A stretch of DNA of 64,000 nucleotides, taken from NCBI GenBank assembly GCA_963556495.2, contig OY747723.1:15573501-15637500 (forward strand). The letters run 5' to 3'. Positions 11,098-23,500 of the stretch are shown piece by piece. The stretch's first letter is position 1; each line of letters begins with the position of its first letter. The notes under the pieces are model-generated. The model made no database searches and was not told where the DNA came from. It worked only from the letters and a program-made list of their open reading frames with translations. Both the position numbers and the translations under genes were made by a program. This DNA comes from Valencia hispanica. Its lineage: Eukaryota > Chordata > Actinopteri > Cyprinodontiformes > Valenciidae.

Positions 11098-13268
11098 GTG
11101 CGTTCACACACACGCTCACCAGAATTCAGTAAATGCATGATCCAGAGCCCAGTTTCTACCCTTTTAAATAAGTCGAGAAGTCGTTTATTTGACATTCCGC
11201 AGCTCTCCACCCAGACAGAACAGCTTCAGGTAGCTCACTGACGGACACTACTGGCATGTCAAGCCTTTCTCATACTAATCTGCTTTCTGTAATGTACAGA
11301 GCAGTGCAAAAGTATTCATACCCCTTGAACATTTTTAGATATTGTTACATTCAGCTGGAAGAAAGGAACCTGTGTCTCATGCTTTTTGCAGCCACTCACA
11401 GGTTTTCTTCCAGCCTTTAACTTCATTCTGCTCTCCTGATGTAAATCATTCCCACAGCATGACACTGCCACTACCATATTTCACATTTTGGCTGCTTCGC
11501 CGTTCTGCTTAGTTACTTAAAAACACAGATAAAATAAAGATTTGTGGTTGTGACGTGACAAAAGGTGCAAAAGTTCAGTTGGTTTTCAATACTTCTGCAA
11601 TGTGTTTTTCTCTTCCCAGGATTCAACTCTCTGGTTGGAGGGATCATGGGGTTCTCCATCCTCATCAGCGCTGAAGTGTTCAAACATGAGCCCAAGGTGT
11701 GGTACCTTGATGGAACAATAGGGGTCCTCATGGGCCTCATCATCCTCGCCTATGGAGTCAAGTAGGTTACATCCAAATCATATTTCTGTAACAAGTTTCT
11801 TAGAAGAACAGAAGGATACCCTTAAACAGCATTGGTTCTGATTAGATAGGATAGTATATAATATTCCAGAAATTAGACACTTTTCTCATTTTGTCATATT
11901 ACTTTCACAAGCTGCAGTGTGTTTTTTTAAATGTGATTTTTACGTGATAAACCAATACAACGTAGTATAACGGTGATCAGATAGAGAATAATACAAAGTT
12001 TAACATTTATTTACAAATGGAAAATCTGAAGTGCGATGTGCATTTGTATCCAGCCCCCATTTACTCGGAACACCATGTGTCAAATCTGGTATAACCAACT
12101 GCTTTTAGAAGTCATCTAAGTACTATAGAGTCAATTCAAAAATACTTTATTGATCTCAGAGGAAAATTAAGGGTTGTTGTGACTCATACTATTTACGTTT
12201 CTTCAAGTTGTTGTTGAAAACGCTGATGGCTGTGGGCAGGAAGGATCTCCTGTAGCGGTCTGTGTTACAGCGAAACTGAGGAAGCCTCGGACTGACTAAA
12301 GACTTTCTGTTGTTGCATACCAATCTCATGAAGAGGATGCTCAGGGTTGTCCAGAGGTTCTGATGTAAACAGTGTCGAATGGTCGGACGTGACATTTGGT
12401 TCCATGTCACTAGAGTTGAGTGGCTTTCATCATCTGGTTCCGCAGGGCCCTGTTCACAATGAAGCATTCATAAGTGGCTACTTCCATCTGATAAAATCCT
12501 GTCTGAAGCCTCGCCATGGCGAGGTACTGTCGATCACTTGTTAGGTGTTGTCTCGGTCTCATGTCAAAATGTGAACAGCATGATGAATTTTGCCATTAAG
12601 AGAACAGTAAGTTGTCCAAAAACTACTGAAACGTTGAACAGTTGGACATGTGCATTCAAATGGTAAGAGAATGTCACATTAGGTTCACCTGGAAAGGTTG
12701 TAGAGTATTTTAGGTTCAACCTGACATTTCACCATAAGGCCAAATATCCCAAACTTTTTCTGATTGGTGCATATTAAAACCCTGATATTTCCCTTTCATT
12801 TTACAAGTATGCAATACTTTGTGTTGGTCCGTCACATAGACCCCAAATAAAAGGTTTGTGATACTAATATGACAATGCGGGGGGATCAAAGGGTGTCAAT
12901 ACTTATGCAATATAACCCTTTTTGTTGCTTTTCTGAAAGAGAAACTAAAAATTAGAGGTTTTACTAATTAAAACACACTTTCAACAGATCCCAAAATTCT
13001 TCCGATTTAATCTGTGTATTCTCTAATTCTGTTGATTTAACTGCTACAATAAAGCCAAAATATGTAGAACAGTTTCCAAAAAGGTGAATCTCTTTTGTTG
13101 AAGTTTAAATAGTTTCTGGAAGATTAGCTGTTCACAAAAGGAGTGTTTTTCTAGTTGCATGCTGGGATAACCAGTTTTACCCTAAATCTGTCCTCCGTGT
13201 GCTCCAGGCTGCTGCGGGACATGATTCCCCGGGCCAGACAGACCAGGAACTACGAGCGCTTTGAGTGA
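10986..13268 (+). CDS. tmem163: TMEM163, C-terminal three exons (partial gene)
   Basis: Multi-pass vesicular membrane protein that binds and transports zinc; related to cation diffusion facilitators and found on synaptic vesicles and endolysosomes (family knowledge). Coding exons are 10986-11097, 11620-11761 and 13208-13268, all with AG acceptors and GT donors and in-frame joins (split codons GAC G|GA and AA|G). The 104 residues match the length of the human C-terminus as I recall it. Visible are a hydrophobic helix (FSVSIVSGLVCVVLAVIKFM), the loop ALVTDGFNSLVGG, a second helix around GFSILISAEVF, a third around IGVLMGLIILAYGV, and the basic tail ending NYERFE. TDGFNS sits where cation diffusion facilitators carry a metal-site helix (inference). 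The N-terminal exons were not found in 1-10985 and should lie upstream. The next gene, MGAT5, is convergent, as in human. Confidence 0.93.
11297..11605. mobile_element. Internally deleted Tc1-like remnant abutting a TMEM163 acceptor
   Basis: The left end is cagagcagtgcaaaagtatt after a TA. The right side reads tttgtggttgtgacgtgac and ends near ttcaatacttctgcaatg. The middle keeps cccacagcatgacactgcc. The right edge lies about 15 bp before exon base 11620. Confidence 0.55.
11620..11761 (+). CDS. tmem163: TMEM163 coding exon, second from last
   Basis: 142 nt, encoding GFNSLVGGIMGF through ILAYGVK. The acceptor is tcttcccag and the donor gtaggt. The Lys codon is split AA|G with the final exon. 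A Tc1 remnant ends about 15 bp upstream of the acceptor. Confidence 0.93.
11860..12920. mobile_element. Decayed Tc1-like element carrying a LINE insertion
   Basis: The left part has the family blocks cattttgtcatattactttc and ataaaccaatacaacgtag. The right end reads tttgtgttggtccgtcacat and caaagggtgtcaatacttat. A LINE fragment (12131-12470) sits in the middle. The TMEM163 final intron is largely this element. Confidence 0.5.
12131..12470 (-). mobile_element. CR1/Rex-like LINE 3' end nested in a Tc1 fossil
   Basis: The minus strand encodes LPQFRCNTDRYRRSFLPTAI (12189-12467), the RT C-terminal signature. The plus-strand left edge reads aaaaatactttattgatctc. Confidence 0.6.
13208..13268 (+). 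CDS. tmem163: TMEM163 terminal coding exon
   Basis: 61 nt including the TGA stop, encoding LLRDMIPRARQTRNYERFE. The acceptor is gtgctccag. Its divergence from the human tail is mostly conservative. Confidence 0.92.
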
Positions 13269-15289
13269 TGGTTCACAGAGGAATCGAAGGGGGCTGACAG
13301 GACGAGGTGGGGGCGGGGGGGTGCGGGCAATAGAGACACTTCCTACTGCCTATCCAAAGACAGTCAAACTCAGTCCTCGAGTTGAAGACGTCTGCTAAAG
13401 ACTGGACTGAGAATCTGCAGTGGATGGGGGACGGTGATAATGGATGAAACCTTTGGGAACTAAGTGTTTCACAGTTCAGTGTAAATACAGTTTATCTAAA
13501 CCTGTCTGGTCACAGTGAGTGGGTGCTCTGCTTTTTCGTGCCTCCATTCGTAGCTGCAGTGAGTTGACTCCTAATGGGCCGAGAGGTTATAACTGGGGGA
13601 GATTTTAGTTCAGCCGGCTGATTTAGTGTACCTCAGCTCCAGCTCGTCATGCTGTTACAACAGCAGATATTTCGTCCCATAGTTCCTGTAGGCCTTCACT
13701 CAGCTGTAATATAAAATGTTGTAGTGCATCAGCTCCAACTGATTGATGGAGCATCTCTGTATCACCGGAGGTGTTTTTTTTTTTTAAATGACTACGGAGA
13801 GGATGTGTTGACGAAAGGCCCATTAGGAAAAGGAGGATTTCACTGGCTCTGTTCCAGCTTCTGATGCTAAGCTCCAGTTTTCATTTCAGTCATCAGTCTG
13901 GCCGACATGGGAAACACAGATGTAACTGTATTTTCTTTATTTTGCCATCCAACAAAAGCAGTGGGGTTTCTCAACATGTTATGTGAAAATTCAGTATTTT
14001 TTTTCCAGACTTAGATTTCTACAGTTCTGTCGTTTTTTTCAACTTATTGGTGATGTAGGAATACAAAGATTCTCCATTAAAATATGGTAGATACTTCTAA
14101 ACAGATCAGGCTTCAATACTCTGGTAACTTACTCATTCTGAGCTGGAAAATAACTGAACCAGTCTGGTAGGACATTTGGAACTTGCACCATCTACTGACT
14201 GATAGAGGTTACTGCAATATTTGTAAGTATTTTTTTAAATACATTGTGAACAGAAGAAGGAAATGTGCATTTTAATCAGTTTTGTTTTAGTTTGGCTCCA
14301 TTCAGACACCTGTTTGCTACTTCCTGGGATAGAAAGGGTTTTACTTTTGGCTGGTAAAATGTTGTAGAGCGGGTATTTCCAGTTCTGCTTTAAATGTTTT
14401 TTCAAAAGGTGAAGCAGCAGCAGTTTTCCTCCCCGTTTGTTTGCTTTTACCTTGGAAAGGTTTCCCCTGTGAGCTGCCATAAAAGCCCATCGATTCCCAC
14501 AGTTAATACCATTTCTCCCTGCTTTCCATCTAGGTAACATGGCTTTCCAAATCTCTCATGGTCCATTGCTACCAATGTTTTCTCCAGTACTGTTGCATTA
14601 TGACGAGCTGGATTCAGTCAGGTTAGTAGTAAAGACTCTGATGTAAAAGCAGTCTCAGTGTAGTCTTGCTGCCTGATGAAGCACCATGACTTAGAATAGG
14701 GCATGTCTAAAGCCTGGAGACAGCTTCATGAAGTTAAATGGTTTCCCAGGCTAGAGTTAGTCAATATGTGAGCTCTCTTATGAGTTGCTGTTTGCTCTGG
14801 GATTTAAACGGGCAGCTCCTAGTTTAATTTTGACACGCGAAGAAGTGATCAAACGTGACACTTCATGTTGATCATTTACTTTCCTGACTGGAAATCTCTC
14901 TTCCTGTTTGACAAGATACTTTTCCCACAGTCTGTGCTCATATTTAAATCTGAAGCCTTAATTTTGCTAATCGGTGAAATGTGAATGTAATTAGTAAGTG
15001 AGGTTTGATTTGTTGATGTGATTGTCAGGTTACAACAGGATCCAGGATATTCTCTTTATGAACTTTCCTCATGTCTGTACTTCCTGCAGTGGCTGTACAT
15101 GAATGTAATCTGTGCTTTTTTGCTAGTTTATCATATGTAAACATGACTGTTTAACTTGAATTCAAAATGAACCTTTTATTGCAGCAGCAGCATAATCTCA
15201 CCCTGAAAACTGTAGAAAAGCTCATTTAGTACATTATTCAACAGGGAAAATATTTAACGTTACATTTTTGGTTGCAAGCCCTTTAAAAT
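13269..15289 (+). other. TMEM163 3' UTR and intergenic sequence
   Basis: No coding signal was seen. The first part must be the TMEM163 3' UTR. No clear AATAAA was found here on the + strand, so the cleavage site is not placed; an ATTAAA occurs near 14075. A 14-G run follows at 15290-15303. Confidence 0.4.
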
Positions 15290-15427
15290 GGGGGGGGGGG
15301 GGGTTACTGAAACCCAAGCTTCCTTCATGCTTGGGTAGTGAGCAGGCGGGGTTTCCCTGGCTGGAAGCGTGTGGAAAGATGGTTATTCCAGCCAGATCTG
15401 CCCGGCAGGCCAGGAGGAGGCGGTATA

Positions 15428-16938
15428 CAGGTCCTTCTCAAAAAATTAGCATATTGTGATAATGTTAATTCTTTTCCATAATGTAATGATAAAAATTTAA
15501 CTTTCATATATTTTAACTTCATTGCACACCAACTGAAATATTTCAGGTCTTTTGTTTGAAAACTGATTTTGGCATACAGCTCATGAAAACCCAAAATTCC
15601 TATCTCAAAAAATTTGCATATCTCATCCGACCAGTAAAAGAAAAGTATTAATATAAAAAAAAGTCAACCTTCAAGTAATTATGTTCAGTTATGCACTCAA
15701 TACTTGGTCGGGAATCCTTTTGCAGAAATGACTGCTTCAATGCGGCGTGGCGTGGCGGCAATCAGCCTGTGGCACTGCTGAGGTGTTATGGAGGCCCAGG
15801 ATGCTTCGATAGCGGCCTTAAGCTCATACAGAGTGTTGGGTCTCAACTTCCTCTTCACAATATCCCACAGATTCTCTATGGGGTTCAGGTCAGGAGAGTT
15901 GGCAGGCCAATTGAGCACAGTAATACCATGGTCAGTAAACCATTTACCAGTGGTTTTGGCACTGTGAGCAGGTGCCAGGTCGTGCTGAAAAATGAAATCT
16001 TCATCTCCATAAAGCTTTTCAGCAGATGGAAGCATGAAGTGCTCCAAAATCTCCTGATAGCTAGCTGCATTGACCCTGCCCTTGATAAAACACAGTAGAC
16101 CAACACCAGCAGCTGACATGGCACCCCAGACCATCACTGACTGTGGGTACTTGACACTGGACTTTAGGCATTTTGGCATTTCCTTCTCCCCAGTCTTCCT
16201 CCAGACTCTGGCACCTTGATTTCCGAATGACATGCAAGTACTTTGGACCACTGAGCAACAGTCCAGTGCTGCTTCTCTGTAGCCCAGGTCAGCCGCTTCT
16301 GCCGCTGTTTCTGGTTCAAAAGTGGCTTGACCTGGGGAATACGGCCATGTAGCCCATTTCCTGCACACGCCTGTGCACGGTGGCTCTGGATGTTTCTACT
16401 CCAGACTCAGTCCACTGCTTCCGCAGGTCCCCCAAGGTCTGGAATCGGTCCTTCTCCACAATATTCCTCAGGGTCCGGTCACCTCTTCTCGTTGTGCAGC
16501 GTTTTCTGCCACACTTTTTCCCTCCCACAGACTTCCCACTGAGGTGCCTTGATACAGCACTCTGGGAACAGCCTATTCGTTCAGAAATGTCTTTCTGTGT
16601 CTTACCCTCTTGCTTGAGGGTGTCAATGATGGCCTTCTGGGCAGCAGTCAGGTTGGCAGTCTTACCCATGATTGCGGTTTTGAGTAATGAACCAGGCTGG
16701 GAGTTTTTAAAAGCCTCAGGAATCTTTTGCAGGTGTTTAGAGAGCCTTTCCATGATATGCTAATTTTGGGTTTTCATGAGCTGTATGCCAAAATCATCAG
16801 TTTTAAAACAATAAAAGACCTGAAATATTTCAGTTGGTGTGCAGTGAATCTAAAATATATGAAAGTTTAATTTTTAACATTACATTATGGAAAAGAATGA
16901 ACTTCATCACAATATGCTAATTTTTTTAGAAGGACCTG
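15428..16938 (-). mobile_element. Tc1-like DD34E transposon, nearly full length
   Basis: This is a 1511-bp element with TA at both sides (15426-15427 and 16939-16940). Terminal repeats begin caggtccttctcaaaaaatt and mirror at the right end, with inner homology for roughly 200 bp (both carry catgagctgtatgcc or its equivalent). It contains a transposase pseudogene on the minus strand. It lies between TMEM163 and MGAT5. Confidence 0.9.
15697..16672 (-). pseudogene. Tc1 transposase with two lesions
   Basis: The N-terminal segment (16316-16672) starts MGKTANLTAAQKAIIDTL and shows a paired helix-turn-helix: ISERIGCSQSAVSRHLSGKS, then a basic GRKRCTTRR hook. The C-terminal segment (15697-16250) has QHDLAPAHS and [15 protein letters not shown] with exactly 34 residues between the Asp and the Glu. 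A frameshift lies near 16345. A deletion of about 20 nt near 16236 removes the block that normally carries the first catalytic Asp. It cannot encode active enzyme but is otherwise well preserved. Confidence 0.88.
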
Positions 16939-17214
16939 TATAGCCCCAGGACTAGTGCATGTTATTGTGGGAGTAGCTCACATTAGCTGCTCAAGGGAAC
17001 TTGGGGAGAACATGCAAACTCCACACAGAAAGGCCTTTTCACCAACCCCACCCAGGGTGTGGGTGCAGATGATGCGGGGAACAAATGCACCCACAGCGTC
17101 CCCAGCAGAAATCAAACCCGGGACCTTCTAGCTGTGCTATCATGCTCCCAGAATTTTTCAATTCTGAACATGGTTGAAAGTAATAGTCTTAAACTGTAGT
17201 TCACACAAACGGGT

Positions 17215-17420
17215 TAGTTAAGACCCTCTATTTCACTCGGTGTTTGATAGTTGTAGCATGATGATCCAAACATGTCTATAGCGATGCCATGGGAGTTGCT
17301 GTAAAAGTCCCCATGCTGACAGTGCAGTACAGTGGAGGATGTGTGATGCTGGGGGACTGTTTATCATGGGACCCTTGAGATGGTGTTATCCTGTAGAGCT
17401 GTTGGCTTTCAGTGCAGCAT
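17215..17420 (+). mobile_element. Possible decayed Tc1-like transposase fragment
   Basis: Around 17330-17365 the sequence acagtggaggatgtgtgatg matches the position of the KHGGG block in other copies. The rest is too diverged to align by eye. Confidence 0.25.
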
Positions 17421-18507
17421 CAACACTACACGATAAATCCGTACAAGCGGAGGCGCTCTGTCACCCTGGTGTTGGCAGAACAAATGCATTAAATAAATCT
17501 TACCTTCTTAGGAAAGACTGGAGTTTTCCTCATTTTCAGTGTGAGATGCTACTGCAGCAAGAAAAAAATGCTCTTATTGTCAGGCATCAACTTAGCCAGT
17601 GGTGTAAGAAGTAATCTAACATCAGATGTTCTCTTTAGCTTGATGCATCTTAAACCCTGACAAACAAGAACTCAGCAAAGACTGATGATGGAGCTGCTCG
17701 TGTATTAACCGTTTGTGTAAATTCCTGTGGTGTTAAACAAATCCATGACCAGAGCAGTTTGTCACAGAAAGATTTATTTAAAAATAAAGCTGTTTCCCTC
17801 TGACTCATTAAGAGCAAACAAAATGTCACTGTTCACCTTTTGGCTGATGCAATCATTGCTGCTCTGCTGTATTCAGACGTTAACCAAGGGCTTCAAATAG
17901 CAACAAAAATCCCCAGTTAAAGTGACTGTAAAACAAAGATTTCAACGAAAACAAGATATGGTTGGTGCTCAGAACAGATTTTCAGAAACAACTTAGGATG
18001 TGAGGTTTTGAACAACGTAAATAAGGCTTTTAGCTGCAACTTACAGGCTTGCCTTACAGCTGCTCACTCAGGAAGTCTGCAAACTTCTGAGTAATCAGTT
18101 TAAGGCAACCATTTATTCTACATCTGCTGCTAGGATCCAATTACTGTTAATTGGGTAATCTAGTTACTATCAGACATGTAAATGCTTGAGGCAGAACCAA
18201 ACTGAAAGCACCAAAAGGCACATATGTCTTGAAAACAAACATCAAATACCAACTTGGCAGCAGATCACTGACCTGTTACAGAACAAAACAGTCTGAGTAA
18301 ACAGCGAGTGAAGCATGAGTTTCTCCAAATATATGGATTAAAAACATTTGGAAAGAAAGCAGCCCACAGTGTTTGAAGCTCTCGTTCTTTTTGGAATAAA
18401 ATGAGGCACATTTGTCTGATACTATCAGTCTTAAAGAGACAGTGATGAGACAAAAACAGGGTAGTAACTCGCCTGCTTTTAACCAACTCTGAATTGTGTT
18501 TTATAAA

Positions 18508-19010
18508 ACATCTAATGCCTTGCAAAAGTAGTCAAACTCCTGAAGCTTTTCCACATTTTGTCCTGATTAGAAACTTGCAAGTATTTTATTGGGATTTAGA
18601 TGGTCCAACTCAAACTACTCACAGAGGGAAGGCAAACGATGCATGGGTTTCAACATTTTTACTGATAACCTTTTAGGATACCCTTAAACAGAGTCCACCT
18701 GTGTGTAATATCTTAATGCAGCTGTTCTGTGGAGGCCTCTGAACCAGAGAATGGCACATCTGCAAACTGGCCATAAGAAAAAAAATCCCATTTGCAGTTT
18801 GCCACAAGCCATGGAGGATACACAGTTGGTGGCAGCATCATGCTGTGGGCTTTTCTCCAGCAGGGACAGAAACATCTAGTCTGTATTTTTGTAAAGATGG
18901 ATGGAGATAAATGCAGGGAGATTGTTCAAACCATGTATGATTTTTTCCAATTGGTCGATCAAAGAAAAATAAATGGGTAGAAGGGGTGTGATATTTTTGC
19001 AAAGCAGCCT
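18508..19010 (+). mobile_element. Internally deleted Tc1-like element
   Basis: The left end is atgccttgcaaaagtagtca and the right end is ggggtgtgatatttttgcaa. The interior keeps GGSIMLWAFLQQGQ in the transposase frame (18830-18870) and then jumps to the right end. It lies just beyond the putative MGAT5 polyadenylation signal. Confidence 0.6.
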
Positions 19011-19106
19011 TTAAGGGGAAACAAGTCTAAATGGCACATTTTGTCTCATCACTTCTGAAAGCTGAAAAGTTGCAGACAAATCTCATCTTAAATCATAACA
19101 TATAAT

Positions 19107-20331
19107 TTTATTCTTAAATTACCCTCCATAAATAAAAACATTAAGACAGAAAAAAGATACCCCCCTATAAATAAAAGAAAATAAAAAAAATTTTCAGCAA
19201 AACAGCCATAAAGATCTGCATACAAAATAAATACAAAAGAAAAAATTGAACTCATGAATATACAGTGTCACTAATATCTTTTTATAAACCTCTGGAAATA
19301 GATTACCATAGTGCATTTTCTTTTAATTTATAACAAGAACTACAAACTTTTTTCAGTTATTTTTCTTCATTTGCAGGCAAATTAAAATCCTAGTGATTAT
19401 CCCAAAAAAAACAAAAAAACCCAGGGCGGTTCTGCGCTGCAGGAACGAATTGTTGGCATGATTTCCCTGCTTACAGTTCGCTGGACAAACATCTACTAGT
19501 TGAGACAGTTGGTCTACATGAAGACACTGACGGATGGCTGTAAGGTTATCGTGTTTCTCTGCAGACGTGAGACACTTCACGGCTCTATCATCTACGACGA
19601 CGTCACGACATTCTACCGCATGGCGACCCTGTACACTACAGCTCTAGCCTCAGAACGACCCCACCACCAAAGGGATCAGATGATATGCAGTAACATTTTC
19701 ACACTCCTCTACTGGCCATTTGCAGAGTCTCACACAGTCGTCCTTAACGCAAATGTGTAACTTAAGCGGGAAGGGAAAAAAAGACCAATGCTGATAGATC
19801 CCCTTTAAAGGATGACGATGGGGGGTGGGGGTGCTTCAGGGACAGCTAAAACCTAGATATATCTGCATTAGTCGGTGACGCCCTCATCTCTTCTGTGCTG
19901 ATGAGAGGATCGAGACGGTTACAGTGTAAAACTGAGTTCTGCTTCAGCTTATGCAAGTGTGGGTCCAGTCCAGTGCAAACCTACCTAAAGAATAACAGTA
20001 TCAGATCTGAACAGGAGGAATGGATGGAGGAGTTGGAGTGGCTGTCAGTAGGGGGCGACAGAGTCATTGATAGGAGCTGTGGGTTCAAACTCAGACCCAA
20101 CTCCCTTTGTTCATTCAAGTAAAGTCGCCAGTTTCCTGGAGTCTCAGTGCCCCCTGCTGGTGAATAAGTTGATGGGCGTTCCGGTTGGCTACAAGAGTGT
20201 GTCCCTTCCTGCAGCTGGGGGAAAAGAATACATTTGAAGAACAGTTTGGGAAGTTTGTGTGTCTTACTCCCACACTCAGCCTGCTCCTCATTCAAACCCC
20301 ATCCTCACTTCACTCCACCAGCCTGTAGGTG
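19107..20331 (-). other. Probable MGAT5 3' UTR, ending near an AATAAA
   Basis: This AT-rich, gene-free stretch runs downstream of the MGAT5 stop. I found one AATAAA on the minus strand, at 19107-19112, and the next sequence beyond it is a Tc1 remnant. The UTR extent is inferred from this signal only. Confidence 0.45.
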
Positions 20332-20530
20332 CTATAGGCAGTCTTTGCAGAGCGCCACCTGGCCCTTCATGTAGTCACGACACGGGCAGATGCGCCGCAG
20401 CGTCTGGTGGGCGCCGGCGCAGCTGAACAGCAACAAGTCCGACTGGAAGATGCAATGGTGGCGGCTTTCGCTGTAGGCCGGGACCACCGTGTCAGCACTC
20501 GACTCCACAGTCTTGCAGGTGACACCAAAC
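20332..20530 (-). CDS. mgat5: MGAT5 terminal coding exon
   Basis: 199 nt including the TAG stop. It completes Arg, then [16 protein letters not shown] to [10 protein letters not shown]. The Cys-rich end (SCAGAH, CPCRDY, LCKDCL) is a hallmark of MGAT5. Acceptor tttgtgtcag. Confidence 0.95.
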
Positions 20531-23500
20531 CTGACACAAACACACACACACCAGCTATTCAGCTCAAAACATACATATTTGCTGACCAACATGCTCCTCT
20601 TTCTGGAAATGTAAGCAACCAATCAGGGGTTGTCTGTACTTCCACCCTGTGGCCGTTTTAAGCATTATGAATGCATTACCTTTCCAGGTCCTTGTCCTTG
20701 TTGAGGTGCTGGAAAAAGGAAGGTTCACAGATGAGCTGCGCCTCCTGACACACCTGTTTACACGACTGACCCGGCTCCGCCATTTTGACCTGCAGAGCAC
20801 TGAGGGGGGGCCACATGACCTGACCGTGGCAGAAGTCCTGACAAGCGAAAACAGGAAGTAGGCAGAGACACGTCAAAAATACTACAGAACAGACAAATAG
20901 TGCCTTTAAATTGCACCAATACCCATTGAACCCTGTTAATTGTTCACTTTATTTTATTGGGAGTTTGACCAAAACAATTCAACATAAATAAGCTTCAATC
21001 TAAACCACACTACTGTAGTTCCACTTGTGAGTTAAGGGTCATCTTCATGGTCTCTGCTAAAGAAAAGCATCTCCACACCATGGGCATGGTGTGTTCAGGG
21101 TGATGTGCAATGCCAGTTTTCCTCGTTTAAGGGATATGGATACTTTTGCAAGGGACTACATGAAGTCCATCTTTGTTTACTTCTCGATTTCACTCTTATT
21201 GTTCATTCAGTTCCTCAACAGCAGCTGCAGAGAACAGGAACTGTGTGGGGCGTGAGAAGTTTCTTTTTAAAAACAGGATCTGTATGAGCTCCTGCTTTAG
21301 TCGTTTGGTTTTAGGAAGATTAAAGAAAAACACTACATTATGTAGCAACAAAAGGAGCTCACCCTCCAGGGGTGTCAGCCTTAATAATCTCCTCATGCAG
21401 CTAATTAGAGTCTAAGATTATTAAACCTTGAATTCTTTATGGTGCCTGAGGAAAACCACCCAGTAAAGAGGCTGAAAAAGTCTGGTTTAGCATGTTGAGC
21501 AGATTTAAGAAGCAACCTCCACAGTCCGTACCTGGTTCTCGATGAAGGCGTTGACTCTCTGCAGCATCCCCTCACAGGTGAACTCGTAGGGCAGGTATGG
21601 CTCAATCTGACCAGAGAAACAACACAACTCACTCTGTCAAGATGACCTGAACAGATTTGTGTCTGTATTATGAAGAAAACACTATCCCGCTGCCTACCGA
21701 GCCCTCGACTGACTAGGTTTCAGAAGAAAGCTTGAAGCAGGCAGGAGCAACAACAACTGCAGCCTTTGTTTATTCTACCAAGTCTCAGTGTCTTTGTGTG
21801 CTGGGAGCACAAGCCAAGCTGGAGCCTGGTAAGCTCCGGCCCACTACTGATCAAAGCATATGAGCCTCTTCAGGCTGGTTCACTGAACAAAGCTTTTTTT
21901 CTGGGCCAGCGGACAGAGCACAATACATGAGGTTTGCATATTCATAGACCCGGTCGCATCAGCTCACATGTGCAAAGATAATTGGTTGTTTCATTACCTT
22001 CTGGCTGAGGATGGAGCGCAGCGCCTTCTCTACCTCGGCGGAGTTCTCGATGTCCACCGTCCACACGTGGGGCTGACCGATGTACACCTCAGCGTACGGA
22101 TGCTGAGAGGTCAGCTGCAGACAAGAGAGCGACAGAGGTGAGGAAAAGACACCACAGACTGGTCATTCTAATAATGCACAAATGTGTCCACTAACCTCTC
22201 TCAGAGTGGGCTTGCCTTTGAAGAAGTCTGTGTTTTTGCTGCTCTTTGGAGGGGTGAACTTGGGGTTGAGGAAGGCGCAGCCGTTGGCGATGGCCTCTAA
22301 CGGGGCAGGACCCTCATAGGGGAAGGACATACCAACAAACAACTAAAATAAAGGAAAGAAATCCAGTTAGTGTAAGCGAGACTTTATTTCACTAGTCTGT
22401 CCACAGGTTCTCAATTTGATTCATGTCTGGACTTTGAGTAGGACATAAATTGATCAGACAAATCTAAGCATATTCCTCTGATTACCCCTCCTCTGTCCCT
22501 GCTGAGGATAAGCATCCACAGCATGATGCTGCCACCACCGTTCATATTTTTATTTTTAAACCACTATTTACTATTTAAATGACTTGTGAAGAGAACTAGT
22601 CGTCATGGATGCCAGCCTATGTTTCAACGTCAGTCAGGCTACAGAGGCGGTGGAGTTCATTTCCTGTCTTTAGGGAGTTCCTGGATCGCCATGCTTACAG
22701 CAGCTATTAAGTCGTGTTTGAAACAAAATGTTATCAGCACAAAATAAGGTTGAGGCAGCACATCTCAGAGCAACAAGGGAGGAAAAACAAGCAGAGTAAT
22801 GGGAAGACATCAATCTTGAGCTGGTCCCTCCCATGAGCCTGTAGGAGTCTTGTAACATGAACTACAGATGGAGACGTGCTGTACCTTAGAGTTCTGAGGA
22901 GTTGGTGAACTTTGTTCGAAAGCACTTTACATGTCTGATACGACTCAATGCAACCTAAACCCATTCCAGCCAGGCTGATGTGGCTGATAGGAACCAGGGC
23001 GAGGGGTAAACTGTTGCAGAGCAGCTTATCTACACCAACGAGACAGACAGACAGAATTGCTAACACACACAATGCTGCATTGTAGCTTAAAATATGCCTG
23101 TGCTCACATGACAATCCAGACTTGTGTTGATAAGCATGATCTTTGGGCTCTTTCAGGGCTTATGCCATGTATAACCAACAGGTGGCAGCACAACACAAAC
23201 ATTCCTGAATGCTTTTCCTCCAAGCCAAACACAGAGGAGCACTATTTATAGAGAATGAGGAGAGAAGGGGAGAGAATTCATCCAGACTGAAGGACTCTGA
23301 ACCTCAGAGGGAGGAGCTCATGGATAACAACCAGCATCTCTCATGTGACTGCTCAAATAAAAAGAACCCTACAGAAATTAATGAGGAATATGGTTTTGAC
23401 CAATTTAACATGTTCACATCAAATCGCAGCACAACCCATCTCGTTGCCCCTGCCTGCTTCCTGCACTGCTCCATATCAAAGCTCCAACAGCCTGGCACGC

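Larger units (their letters stand above)
15304..17150. repeat. Dispersed fish repeat, split by the Tc1 element
   Basis: The flanks of the Tc1 insertion (15304-15427 and 16939-17150) look like one older repeat. The right part contains ggggagaacatgcaaactcc and acacagaaaggcc, a sequence I recall as common in fish genomes. The family is not assigned. Confidence 0.35.

Noticed and set aside
15697..16368. 223-codon frame as a functional host gene
   Set aside because: It is the C-terminal part of a Tc1 transposase inside clear terminal repeats, with the first catalytic Asp block missing and the N-terminus in another frame.
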